Below, piece after piece: positions 20,460 through 32,483 of a stretch of DNA of 64,000 bases. The notes below the pieces were generated by a model. The model had not been told where the DNA came from and did no database searches. It worked only from the letters and a program-made list of their open reading frames with translations. The stretch is taken from assembly GCA_039619475.1 (NCBI GenBank), contig CM077115.1, positions 538,936,315-539,000,314 on the forward strand, read 5' to 3'. The stretch's first letter is position 1; each line of letters starts with the position of its first letter. Position numbers and translations under genes: made by a program. The DNA comes from Icerya purchasi. Its lineage: Eukaryota; Arthropoda; Insecta; Hemiptera; Monophlebidae.

Positions 20460-21330
20460 ACTCGCGAAAAGTTTGATATATTAACTTGAAAATTAGATCA
20501 CAAATTACAATTAAAATTCTTCTTAAGGCGATCTATAACTTCAAACTAGCTACTTTAGGGCGACAAAGACCCTATAAAAACCGTCAAGAATATTGAGCTT
20601 GGAATTTAAATCAGCCTCTAAAATCATCATCAAGAAATCCATAACTCATTATAACCGTTTTAAATGCGAAGCTCAAAATATAAAACAGAACGCAGCAGCT
20701 CTTTCATCAAAAGAAATAATTACGGTTAAAAATGTTTTAAGCCCCTCTTTTAGGCCAAATACAGCAAAAAAAAAGATGTTCATGCAAGTAACAGTTCGAG
20801 TAAAACGGTTGAGCAAAACGAAAACGTATCTGAAACATTTTTATAAAGGACTGCTTTACAGGAAAACTATAGTTGAGCATACAATTTTATGTTTAGGCCT
20901 TGAAAGTTTTGAAAAAATTATTCTTTTCCGCGCATGTGATGCATTGATGGAAAAATCCGGATTTATTAAGAATGAAGCGGTATTTCGATTATCTAACGAA
21001 ACTTTCGAGATTTGGCGAAAAGTTAAAAGCAGAGCCAGAAAACTTACGTGTAGCTCTTCTTTCGCCTTTAAAAATTCTGAATCAATTTAAAAATATGCGC
21101 ATCTTCGTACAGTTCTTAAGTTTGGAGCATTCGGATTTTCAACTTTCAAATTACCAAGGCACCAAAGGCTCGAAATTTTTCTGAAAATATGATTTTTTCA
21201 CAGCATATGATGTATCGGTGGATTGATTGTTTTTTGAACTTTAGTTCATATCCTTAACGAAATTTTTGTAGTTGACGAAAAATTCAAAAAAGCGCGAAAG
21301 ATGACGTGTCTATCCGTCTTTGCGTTGCGA
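20460..21330 (+). repeat. Dispersed repeat G, copy 1
   Basis: Order and wording match 36790-37440: AATCAATAACTCGCGAAAAG, AAAATATGCGCATC, TCATATCCTTAACGAAATTT, AAAAAAGCGCGAAAGATGAC. The two copies are strongly diverged with length changes. The 165-codon frame at 20593-21090 lies inside it and is not conserved in the other copy, so I do not call it a gene. Confidence 0.6.
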
Positions 21331-21479
21331 AAAATCAGATTTCTTGGTTTTGAATTTAATATTATGTTAATGTGAATTATGGTATCTTCAACTTAGCATA
21401 CGAAATCCTCAGCGTACATCATGCTTGACTGTACCTGTTTATTATTAACTTTATGTTCTCAATAATTATTATTATTATT

Positions 21480-21765
21480 ATTATTATTATTCGTTATTAT
21501 TATTATTAAGCGATCTCCAAATGATATTCGTATCATTCCTTCTGTTCGTTACCGATCCGGACGATTTTATCTTTATTTTTCATTTCGTTATGAATCGTAA
21601 CGTTGTCCGCTGTTCAGCTATTTACTCATTTACTGTTGTCAAAGTCCAGTTTCCTTTCGTGATTTTTGTTTACCGCGTTTCCGTTTAGTTAGTTTGTGAT
21701 CACAATAATATTCCTCGGACAAGAGCCGTTGCTGACATCCTGAATGCTTTCCGGTTTATCGGTAA
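21480..21765 (-). repeat. Diverged LTR-like repeat L, copy 4
   Basis: Reverse-complement match to the L family: an (ATT)n run, then AAATGATATTCGTATC, CCGGACGATTTT, TTTGTTTACCGCGTTTCCGT and AATATTCCTCGGACAAGAGC in the inverted order. It follows copy 3 of the 40-bp motif. Downstream, 21766-22948 holds no recognised gene. Confidence 0.5.
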
Positions 21766-22948
21766 ATCATTTATATAACGTATCTATTATTATCATAGCT
21801 CTATCCGTTTATCCGATTCTTTGGTCATCATTGCCATTTGGCATCATTTTTATCACGCCTTTAGCTTAAACGGCCTCCTTTGATATATTCTTCCGAAACT
21901 TGTAGAGGAATCTGTATATCTGTATTTTTCTTTTCTGAATCCGTTCCAGTTTGGCGGTCTCCAAGATTCAGCTCAGATCGTGCTTCTAGCCTGGAACTCG
22001 TGTCTCTCCGACTCTTAATCATTTCAATCTTTGAAGTTTTTTTCTGGCGTCGTGCGGCAGTGTGAAGCTGGAATTTTAGCCGAGTAATAAGCCCGCTAAT
22101 TTTCGTCTCGCAGAACGTTATTTCTCGTATTTAATAATAAAGTAGATTACGGACCGTTTTCCGGTTCGTTTTAGTGACAAAGAAAAATAAAATTGGTTAG
22201 TCCTAATTTGTCACTTTAATTCGTCTCCGTTCGATTGGGAATAGAGGAACAAAACATTAACCATTAATAATAGTTATCTTATATTAAAGTAGAATTAAGA
22301 GTATTATAATTTAACTATTATCAATAGTCCTGGTTATATGATTAATAGTTCTGCCTTCTTTTGTAATTACGGGGTTAGGTGCAGTCAGAGGCACGAAAAA
22401 CAAGTATTTTTAGTAATTTTTTTTTTTTATCAGTAATGTATTTATTTTATAAAAGTAACAATACTACATCATTGTGTCATGTTTCAACTTGATTTCACCC
22501 AAATTTGAAAAAAAAAATTAATCATATAAAAAGTTATCGCGATATGTATCGAGCCTTGTTCCACAAGTAGCCCTTTGCGGTGACCGTTATGACTTCTCAA
22601 CAGTTCACCTAAAATCATTCAAATAAAAAAAAATTAGTATTAGTTTAGTGTCTGATCGAATCTTTTTTTTTTTTTTCTTTGAAAATAAACAAAATCGAGT
22701 TTTCTCTCGTATTTTCAGAAAAAAAGCAACAGTAAATTGTTTATAAAAAATCGTTTTTTTTTTGGGTGGGGGGGATCCTTTGATCAGTCACTAGTTTAAC
22801 ATGTTTTAAAAAAGTTGTATAAATTTCATTCAAATCCACCGAGCGGTTTTTGCATGACAGTGGGTCACCGACCTTAAAAACATAGTCTTGAGAAAAACGC
22901 GTTTAAAGTTTTACACTCGATTTATATATAGGAAGAGGAATCATTTAA

Positions 22949-24655
22949 TTACCTACACCGTATTCCTGGGCAATATAATAATTTTTCAGCCGATGTAGAA
23001 GCTTCCGTAATATCGATTTTCTGTTGTCTACGTTGCATTTTTCCTTCCCCGTTAGCGCGCTTATCTGCCACCTTCATACGCGCAGCATCCGTTTTTTCGG
23101 CATACCGATGAGAATTAGGCCCACAATTTAGTCGCAGTCTATTCATAATTATCAATAATGAATGTGTACCTTCATTAAATATATACCAGTAGCAATGTAT
23201 GCAGCAATCTGTACGATGGCATAACTAGTATTTATAGTTTTTGGGCATATTTGCCACACTAGTTAATTAAAGCTTTCGTTATTGTTTTGATTAAATCCAC
23301 CGACACATCTTGAGAGTAAGTTGTCGATGGCCTTTAAAACATCAGGAGGTAAGGAAGCAAAATTTTGAGTGTAAGTATCAAGTTGTCCATGCGCTTCAGA
23401 GCGCTGCTAAGAGCACCAGGAATCTTGGACACACACTGTGATTTGGATTGTCATCGGTTGAGCCGTAGTGATAAAATGTCGCCATGATTGCAGATTTCAT
23501 ATCTTCGACAGAATCACAGTGCCGACGTATTGCTAAACCATAGTACACAGTTAATTTGTCAATTATTTTTCCTGTAAGTTCTCTCTACCGCCAAGTATTT
23601 TTAGTTTTCAATGTTCGTAATCGAGTGTCCATTCGCTTCTGATCATATCCTACACATTCCTTATTTACGGATCTATTAACGTAAGGATCTGCTTTTACAA
23701 TCCCCGAATAATTTCTTCAGTTACCATCTCCAATATAATTAGCATATTTAACCGCATATTTAATTTCAGACTGCTGAAACATTTCGACCATTGAATCTAC
23801 TTCCATCTTCACAGATGACCCCTCATGATTAGCAGTACACTCATTTTCGTGCGTATCATATCACTCCTCGTATTCAGCCATATTTATTATTTTGTTCTTC
23901 CAATATTCACATGGTTTACAATATGCACCTTTAATATTTAAATCGAGAATTTTACCGGTAAAATAACCAGTTATAGAAGAAACTCCAAATGAACATGTAT
24001 ATCCACGCTTGAGCCGTGTTCTATGCCCAGATACAGTCAATTCATTCGTATCTTCATTTTCACTTGTTGACGTTGCTTGCTCTTCTTCATTCACAGCGAT
24101 TTTCAACAAAGATTCCGCGACAGCTGTACTACAATCTAATATTTGCTTCAATAATATTGTATAAGTGTTTTTATCTAAAAATGACGGCATATCCATTAGA
24201 CCACGAAACTTTTGCATTCCTTCGAATCATATTCCTAGTATTCTCATTACTAATATAAAACGTCGTCTATTTATTTCATACGAATGTCCAACGAAAGAAC
24301 AGGAAGGAATTCATTTACACAATTGTCACATGAAACTACAATTTTAAATCCCAGACCACGTGTGCTCGCTGTTTGAAATTTAACATTTCCGTTACACTTT
24401 TCACACTTAACAAGACTCGAAATAGCATTAAATACCGTAATAAAGTTAATAATTCTAAATTCAGTACTACTATCTTCGGCTACATCTTCTTTTCAGTGTG
24501 CTCCGTTTCAATTTTTTAGATGACGTATTGCTAATACTTTCATCACGTTCCGCTGTTTTCGGATTGAAAACATTTTTTCTTCTAACGAGACGCGATTTAC
24601 GAAAATTCTTAAAGCTCTGAAGTTCTCTCGAACCTTTTGCAAAATCACGGTCCAT
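22949..24655 (-). pseudogene. Mutator-like transposase (arthropod type), broken
   Basis: From 24655 downward: a basic N-terminus (residues KKLKRSTLKRR), a zinc-ribbon-like pair CEKCNGN...CDNC near 24300-24400, then at 23861-24217 the conserved core GVSSITGYFTGKILDL with CKPCEYWKNK, and near 23730-23760 YANYIGDGN, which should hold a catalytic Asp. Near 23280-23320 follows GGFNQNNNESFN, which resembles the block expected to carry the catalytic Glu. The C-terminus GPNSHRYAEKTDAARMKVAD lies at 22949-23130. This order fits the arthropod Mutator-like transposase domain family. In-frame stops and several frameshifts make it dead. Terminal repeats were not identified. Confidence 0.78.
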
Positions 24656-25261
24656 GATAAATTATTCAAAAAAATTTTTTTAAACGCTCAACTATTGACT
24701 GCTCACTGCAACTACCACATACGTCATACTGATGAAAAACAAATAACTTTCAGCACTTTTGCAACCTAAAATTTGTAAATGTATCTCTATGAGTGTATAA
24801 TAAAAAACAATCCACGACAATAGAACCCGAAAAATCGGTTGTCTACTGCTGCCACCAGTTACCTGCTCTCGAGCGTCAAAGAGCCTGCCGTTCATTGTTG
24901 AATAACTCGAAAAGTATTCGTCGGATTCTTTTGAAATTTTCAGAGAATATTTTAAAAATATCATACTTTGAGAAAATGCAAAAAAAAAACAAAAACATAT
25001 GAATCTTAATTGACTCCGGCAGTAAATTGAAATACATTGCACACATGTAGGAAGCTTGGTTTCTTACATGCTGTTTATTAACACTTTGCGTAACTTGACT
25101 TTCTCCACACCCGGTGCTCTCGTACTTTCTGATTTAGTTAAGATATTAAATTTCGCTTTGTTTTTGCACACAAAACTCAATAACTGAACTGGATATAGTT
25201 GTTGAAGGTTTAGTAACTTTTTTGCTATTATTATTATTATTATTATTATTATATAATATGT
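24656..25261. other. Non-coding flank of the Mutator-like element
   Basis: Probably the 5' untranslated part and end of the element. The stretch around 24895-24970 (AATAACTCGAAAAGTATTCG onward) is of the kind seen in long inverted repeats of such elements, but I did not find its inverted partner. (ATT)n lies at 25226-25252. Confidence 0.35.
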
Positions 25262-25770
25262 TGCGAAGAATTTTTATCTGTAATGACTGTAGTGGTTTCA
25301 AATACCTTGAAGCTGATTTACCCTAGTGTATAATTCCATAGGATAATATAACTGGTAGGCATAATGAAAGATATAATTTTTGTAATTGATAGTCGGAGAA
25401 AAATTGTTTTAAATAATAAAAACGATAATTTAGTTTTCCTGACATTGTTAGAAAGTACGAAAGATGTCCGTACCAGGTTAGTTTGCGATCTAAATAAGTA
25501 CCCAAATATTTAATTTCATTTGCTCTTTTTATTGGTTTATGTTGGAATAATGCTTTGAAATCGTCTCAGTGAATCTATTGTTGATAACTGCATAAGACGT
25601 ATATTGTTTTGGTTGTACTTAGAATTAAGCGATTTTTACGAATCTATTCATTTATTTTATTTATCCTTTCCGGTAAAATAGACTTTGTATAATTTCGTGA
25701 AAACGAAAATGAACAACTAACCCTGTACCATCAGCGTAGCAACAGATTTTCCCTGAGATTTTTATGTATA
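25262..25770 (-). pseudogene. LINE-C RT C-terminal part, split by a hAT insertion
   Basis: On the minus strand: KISGKICCYADG at about 25735-25765 (the catalytic YADD changed to YADG), then YLDRKLTWYGHLSYFL and LYLSLCLPVILSYGIIH at 25323-25505, the usual end of a LINE RT. The upstream part, SGTLFLVYI, resumes across the hAT element at 31798-31830. Several stops are present. Related to the RT piece at 8100-8745. Confidence 0.78.
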
Positions 25771-26599
25771 CATTGGCGCACTCAAGGGGGTACAACGGAG
25801 CCATTGCTCCCCCCAAAAAATCTCCGAAATTTTTTCCAAAATTAATTTTGTAGCGTAAAGCGGGATAGATAGTACAAGAAAAAGAAATGAATTCGATGTA
25901 GAAATAATAATTTTGTTTTACGTTGCTTCGTTCGGTTGTATGTAGTAGTGATGGGTAAGTCCGTTCTTTGTCGTTGTTTGTTTTTTCCCGTTGTCAACTT
26001 TGTTGTGCATCCTCCCTACTTAAGCGTTTTTTTTAAATCGGAATTTCGTAATTATTTTGTTGAAATAGTCCCCTTTTCAGAGCTCCGTCGTCGTTTTTGA
26101 AAAAGTCCACATGTGTACTTACGTACTTATTACCGAGTGCTTTTTCGATAATACAATTTTTATATCCGGAATTTTTGAGTATTTGAAATTAACCGTAAAC
26201 AACTCTTTTCCAGCTTGGTCGCTTACGTACTTATGTTACCTGCAGCGAATTGTTTCATTTTTTCGTTTTTTTCGAACGTGATATCCCGCATGAACCGAAA
26301 AACTAAAAGTAGGGTATCATTTTTTCCAACCAAAAAAATCCAAAGCTAGTGATACCTATAGTAGAGTTGTTACATCTGTTGATAAGCAATTACACTTAGA
26401 TGCGGATACTCAACATCAAAATGATTTACAACATGAAACTGGTACAAAATGATTTAGTAGGATGTACGTCAATGTCTTCGACAGAATCTATAGCAATAGC
26501 ACAAGTACCAACTGTAAGTATTAATCCCATGGGGATATATCTGTGTTCGTGAAACGAAGTTTAACCGATCAAAAAAAGTTCGATGCCTTGACAAATGTA

Positions 26600-29500
26600 T
26601 AAATGCCTTCCGTAGACTTTATATTTCCTTTTGAAAATGAGCAAAAGCAAAGACGCGAACGACGTGCTCGGTACACTTGGTTTTTGAAATACCGATGGTT
26701 GACGTACTCAACAATCGAAGATTGTTCTTGTTTGAATTGTGTAATACTATTGCTCCGTCAGTAGTTGGTCAGGCAGGTACGCAAAAATCGTAATTTTTTG
26801 ATAAAGGTTGCTTTTAATATAATTCGAGTAAACGGCTTTCGAAAGATTTAATTTTCACAAAAATCTCGTCTATCATAAAACTGCTTGTTTACGCGCGAGT
26901 TATTTCAAAAACGTGATGGCGGGAAAGTTGATGTCGATTGAAATGGCAGTTGATACAGTTAAGAAAATTCGGCCACACTCGAATTGCGCACCGTTATTTA
27001 CCTGAGTCGAAGGTTAAAAAAAGGTCTCTAATCTCCACACACGAATTGCGCACCGGAAGTTTGCAGGTATGAAATATAAAAAAACAAACGAAAACGACGC
27101 TCGGACCATAATCGCTGTTCGCTGGACTAAGGGTTTCCAAAACTGATGGCGCTTGATCGTACTATATTTTTAATGTTCGATAACTTTCAACATTTTTACG
27201 TATCCTATTTTTGACAATTAATTTTTAATCTACTAATGAAAAATACTCTACACCTGCTTATGTATTAAAAATCATTCCTCTATAATGACGGTTTATTAAA
27301 AAATATTTGAGAATACGCCAGATTAATTTTAAATATACGTAATTGTTTAAACTTCTAATTCCATTTTTTTTTTTAAAACAAGTAGTTCCGATAAATAACT
27401 GTGATATATTTATGTTTTAATCATTAAAAATTGATTCCGGCTTTTGCAATTTACCAGTTAGCTCAACTTTTAGTGTAATTTAACATACTCCTAATTGTGT
27501 CTACATTTGTGATCTTTTATCTTTCTAGTTTCAAAAGAATTATATTTATGATTAAACGTGTATACTACTACCTTTTGACATAGCGGCAGCTAAAATTTTT
27601 CCTTATTTGTAAGTTATTATTTTTAATAAAATATTTCACTTTCATATATATACGTTAATGTTAATTTCGTGTTACCATTAATGTTAAGAAATTATCAGTG
27701 TTAACAGTTTTATCATGGGGATAAATATTTCTAGAACAGTTTGAATTCTACAAAGCGCCTGTAAAATAACAATTTTGAAACATCATTTTATTTCTATGAT
27801 TAAAAATAGAGCAATAATTTAAACAGTGTCGAATTACTGTTATGTACTTATTATAAGCCGGATGATAATTTTTGATGTTTTTTTATGAGGAAAAATGATG
27901 ACGCTTACACGTTAAAATGTAAAGCTGTATACAAAAATAGTATTAAATGCTATTTCAGAAAATGCTAACGTTTGAACAACTCTTCTAACCCCTGAGCGCT
28001 AAAAGTCGAGCAACGAGTTAAGAATATGTAACATGACAAATTTAAAATTATCTAAAAATTACTTCAAAATGCATAAATCACCAACCGATATTATTCCTGA
28101 TATTTAAAATATACAATAAACAACAAAAACTTTGCATCGCAATAAACATTTTCAATAAGCACTTAATTTAAACCCCATTTGCATCTAAAAACGGCAAACG
28201 AATGTAGTTTTCGAAAATACATTTAAACGGATACTTTGGAAAGAAAAATATAACGATATTTTAGCTTTAAATTTAAATTGGCGGGGGTGCTGGAAACTTA
28301 AAAGTTCAAAAAAAAAATTTTTCCCGGGCATGTTCTGTATTAATGGAAAACATTACACCGAAGTAATGAAACCATATTTCAGTGTTGCTTCTAAGAATTA
28401 CTTTTTAATTTTCATAACACCTAAATTTGAGTTTAAACTTGTGCTTCTTTATCATTTATCTAACAAAACACATTAATACCAACCAAATGTGCGCAAAAAT
28501 ATCTATTATCTAGAGTAGAAACTATTTAATTTACAATAAACTACAAATTATAAAAACTTGACGAAGGAAAATTATCTTGTTAAATCCAACTAACATTTAA
28601 AGAAAAAAGGTAGTAGTACTAACACTATTTATTTACGTAATTATCATTGTAAGTTTTATTATTAAACTGTTTTAAATAGGATTTTATTTTAATGGTAAAT
28701 TTTTGCGTTGTCATTTAAAATTCAAGTAGAATACTTTGTATTGTTTGATGGTACACTAAATGAAAAAATTACGATTTTTAACAAATTTGCTTTTAATTCA
28801 AATGACAATTTATAACTGAGATTGAACACACTAGTATTAATGGATAAAATAAAATCTGAACTGAAACTTTCCCGAAACTAGGTTCCCTCAAACTCGTAAG
28901 TAACTCGTATATTATAACAACATATTTAATTTGTCAAACTGGAAAATTTTACATGGTCACATTTATATTTTATGTACATTAATCAGTTGATATGAAAGTA
29001 TTTTGTATTAATGTGAAATAGAAGCTTCATGAAGCATAATATGCTGTGCGCTGAAAATTCTACTGATTCAGTTAGAAATATTATGGTAATTTACGTTATT
29101 TTATATAATAATATTCGTGCAAAAATTACACTCTATTTTATGCAACATTTCTTTAAATATGAGTACGTTCCCTAGAGGTTGTTAAAAATATTTCGAATAA
29201 CAATCGTACTGCTAACGGGATAGTAGCCTATTTTTCGCAAACGTTAAAGGCTTTTTTAATCGACTGAAATGTAGTTCGGTTATTATTCCAAATAGTAAAC
29301 GCGTTTCATTACGATAACACATTTTGGAAGTCACTGAAAGAGTGACTTTTACTCATTTTTTAAGCCCTTCATCGATTTTATATATTTTTTGTTAAAGGCG
29401 GTGCGCAATTCGAGTTGTCAGTGGGTGGGCTATTTCGGGTCTGGTGCGGAATTCGTGTGTGACTTGTCACTGTGTTAGTGCTTTGTGCGGAATTCGAGTG

Positions 29501-31108
29501 TCCCCGAAAATTCAAGCTGAAGAAAATCGACGTTATTACAGGTACAATCAATCTATGTGGAAGACAGGGGGGCACCCATTGCGTCACCACCTATCGAGAT
29601 TACGGAGATTTCGATTTAGAAAATCCGCCTCTAAAAAAAATGATTTGGAGAGTTATTGAGGTTACGAATCAATACTGGTGATGTCGTATTAAAAGAACAT
29701 GCCAAAAATTGTGGTAAAAATGCAACGTATATTAGTTGGAATATTCAAAATCACATTATGTTAGAAATCAGAGATGCGAAATTTTTTACCATTTTAGCCG
29801 ATGGTTCACAACATATTAAAATAACCCAACACTTCACGCTTTGTTTTCGATATGTAAAGCACGTGGATAGTAAATACTCCGTTCGCGAAAAATATTTTTC
29901 CTTTAAAAAAATCGTGGAACAAACCGGTAGAAATATGGCTGATGCGATTCTGTCAACTTTGCATAACATCGATCCTAATAATCTCATTCGTGGCCAAGGA
30001 TATGATGGAGCAGCTGCCATGGGTGCTAAGTTTAATGACGTTCAAGTCATTATATCTGAAGAATATCCGACCGCGATTTACATCCATTGCATGTCTCACA
30101 TAGTCTGAATCTTGCGGTTTCGGACGCCGTTGAAATTCTTTCAATTCATCGCTGTGGTGTGAAAGATTAAAAGAATTATGTCCAACTAGATGGGTCGAGC
30201 GACACGACGTTATTTTAGTTGTCGTTCAGTTATTCCATTCAATTCATTGTTTCCCTTGAACAGATCTCGATATGGGATGATAGAGATTCCTCAAGTGACT
30301 CCTATTGTTTTTATAATTCTCTTCAACGATCGGGATTTATAGTATCTCTACTTTGTGGCGAAAAACTGCTTAGTTATACTTTGCCTTTGAGCCAAAGTTA
30401 CAAGAAAAAGACTCGGATTTATCGAAAGCCGTTGGGATTTGGCTAAAATTGCAAAACGAACAGTTACGACTGAAAGAGAAAATGCTGAAGCGTATTTTGC
30501 AGAAATATTTCAAACTGCTTAAAATATTGCACAAAGGTTGAATATTATGATCGAAGCTGCTCGCACATAACTTTTCAGCAAACTACGAGAAGTAACGCTT
30601 CAGCAGAAAATACAAAAGAATATTTTCGTCGAAATATTTGTACACCTTGGGTAGACATGTTTATCCAACAACTCAATGCACGTTTTTTAATTAAAGCATG
30701 AAACTATTCTTTCCAGTTTTTCTTGTCTATTTCCTACCGGACTAGCAATCGATGAAAATCGAATGAAGCAATTCCTGGAATTTTATGTCGATTTTACTCA
30801 AAAGACCTTCCCTACTACTCGAGGCATCGTCGTTAAGGTCAGGTATTCAGCTGTGATATACCAAATTTTGTGATTCCGATCAAGATATTTCAATTCCGAA
30901 AAACGCTATCACGGCATTGAACTTGTACGATGAGACATCATTTGGCATTGTAAAAGCACTCTTACGCATCCTGTGCAACATCCCATTTATTATGGCCACC
31001 GCAGAAAGATCATTCTCGACGTCGAGAAGATTGAAGACGTATTTGCGAAATCACATCGATCAAGTTCGTCTTAATGGACTTGCAATGTTGAATATACATA
31101 CACCGTGA
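26600..31108 (+). pseudogene. hAT transposase of the ZMYM/TTF-finger kind, interrupted
   Basis: Blocks in order: a TTF-type finger remnant near 26660-26760 (TWFLKYRWLTYSTIED then CSCLNC); a linker reading up to 26970; after the nested insertion, ENRRYYRYN at about 29520 and DYGDFDLENPPLKKMIW near 29597-29650; DUF4371 at 29656-30108 with FFTILADGSQHI and GQGYDGAAAMGAKF; then broken frames; and the hAT dimerisation domain at 30917-31108 (ATAERSFSTSRRLKTYLRN). The frame is continuous across the nested insert when its 8-bp duplication is counted once. Stops and frameshifts between 30109 and 30916 kill it. By family this is a cut-and-paste transposase with an RNase H-like catalytic core. Confidence 0.85.
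26971..29505 (+). mobile_element. Non-autonomous hAT-like element N, copy A (iterated ends)
   Basis: A 2535-bp non-coding element flanked by a perfect 8-bp duplication gaaaattc (26963-26970, 29506-29513). The left end is GGCCACACTCGAATTGCGCA and the right end, reverse-complemented, is GGGGACACTCGAATTCCGCA. The motif ACTCGAATTGCGCACC, with small variation, occurs twice at the left end and three times at the right end, always pointing inward from the termini. Copy A has one extra 62-bp left repeat unit compared with copy B. No frame over about 60 codons is credible. Copy B is at 57318-59735 in inverted orientation, and fragments are at 43880-44135 and 62711-62776. Confidence 0.88.
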
Positions 31109-31127
31109 AATAAGTATAATTGCCGAC

Positions 31128-31310
31128 GAGGTATTAGATCTTTATTGAACAATATAAAATCTTTATTAAACAGAAATTATTTTTAAATTAAAAATTAAAA
31201 CGTGCCGACATGTTTCGGAAAGATTTTATATTGTTCAATAAAGTGTTAATACAGAAATGGAAGAAAATAATTTTAACCTAAATATTAAAAAGAGGTATTA
31301 GATCTTTATT
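31128..31310. repeat. Small insertion with 19-bp direct and 25-bp inverted repeats
   Basis: GAGGTATTAGATCTTTATT occurs at 31128-31146 and again at 31292-31310. Between and overlapping them is a perfect 25-bp inverted repeat, 31140-31164 against 31219-31243. The direct repeat could be a target duplication or a local rearrangement. The segment lies just after the hAT transposase stop. Confidence 0.7.
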
Positions 31311-31510
31311 ATAAAAAATCCTCGAGAACTTAATTTCGTTTTGTAATGTTTTGCTTTACTTTTTTTTTTTTTTTTTTTTTTTTTAAACATACATATTTAC
31401 TTTTTGCTTATATTGAAAGTATAATATTACATACCTTTACCTAATTGTTTTAAAATAAGATTCGTATGCATACCTAATTTGTGCTTATTACAAACGTAAT
31501 GTTATGTTTC

Positions 31511-31553
<43 letters not shown>

Positions 31554-31789
31554 TTTTAAAATAAAATTCGTTAGTTTTGTAATTTTTCTATTTAAAAATG
31601 AAATTTCTTTAATTTTGTATTTTTTTTTGTTGATAAAATTGGTTGGTTTTACAGTTTTTTTTTTTTTTTCTATTTCAATTTAGAGATTACGGAAATAGAT
31701 AGGTACTTAGTCGAGTTACCGAGTTACCACCCTCTCACTCTTCTTCTAAATTCTCGCCCCGACCAAAAAAAATCCTGAGTGCGCCTTTG
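31311..31789. other. 3' non-coding end of the hAT element
   Basis: Contains poly(T) at about 31359-31384 and an (ATT)n microsatellite at 31510-31552 and ends with the hAT terminal repeat. No gene. Confidence 0.7.
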
Positions 31790-31937
31790 AATGTATACTA
31801 AAAATAAAGTCCCTGAGTGTTTTTTTCGGAAAATATACTTTGATACAAATCACATACTTCTTAACTTTATTTTAATCTCAGATACATGTATTCACGAAAT
31901 AATAAAATATTTTCAAAAAAAAATTTATGAGTTCACA

Positions 31938-32079
31938 TTTATGAATTAAAAGCCTCTTTCCATATAATTTCGCTTTTCAATACTGAACGCAACAAAAATG
32001 TACATGTCCTTCGAACTCGCATTCCCCGGATGGTTGGAAAATGTTTTCAATGGTTGCGCACGTTGATTTTTATGAATAT
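31938..32079 (+). repeat. Dispersed repeat H, copy 2
   Basis: Matches 6331-6470. After it, 32080-32483 is AT-rich and without a gene; by position it may include the 3' LTR of the minus-strand retroelement whose envelope gene follows, but no LTR edges were found. Confidence 0.55.
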
Positions 32080-32483
32080 TGTTATCGTGCCGAGAGACGA
32101 TAACTTTTTAAAAGTAGAAATCGCGGACATTAGCCAAAGCCAATATCATTGAAATTCTCAATTCGGAAATTTATAAGTTTTATTTAAGAACGAGAGGTAC
32201 ATGAAAATCGCGGGTAAAACGATTACAACGAATAAGACAAGACTCTTTCGTTACTTTGTAAAAATTGTACTAACTAATTCATATCTGTGTATCCTCTGGC
32301 TATATCAAAAGTCTGCCTTTTATGATACATAATAAAAATAAGTACATGATAAATATGCTGGTTATTACAGGAAATATAAAATAAGAATAAAAATGTAAGT
32401 TAAAATAAGATACGGAATGCATATATAATTGAGTGATTATTATGCGATAATAATGCGATAACACCCCCGGATGTAGATGAGTT

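Larger units (their letters stand above)
25771..31789 (+). mobile_element. hAT transposon, 6 kb, inserted in LINE-C
   Basis: Ends are CATTGGCGCACTCAAGG and, reverse-complemented from the right, CAAAGGCGCACTCAGG. Flanking 8-bp duplications are tatgtata (25763-25770) and aatgtata (31790-31797), one mismatch. An 8-bp duplication and CA..GGCG ends are hAT traits. The interior holds the transposase pseudogene and a nested 2.5-kb non-autonomous element (26971-29505). Rejoining the two sides puts the LINE RT back together, which supports the boundaries. The native length without the nested insert would be about 3.5 kb, a usual hAT length. Confidence 0.87.

Noticed and set aside
20593..21090. 165-codon plus-strand frame
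   Set aside because: It lies inside dispersed repeat G and the other copy (36790-37440) does not keep the frame.
29378..29659. Overlapping short frames with gene-like length
   Set aside because: They are made of the iterated end of element N and the adjoining hAT transposase remnant; no separate gene.
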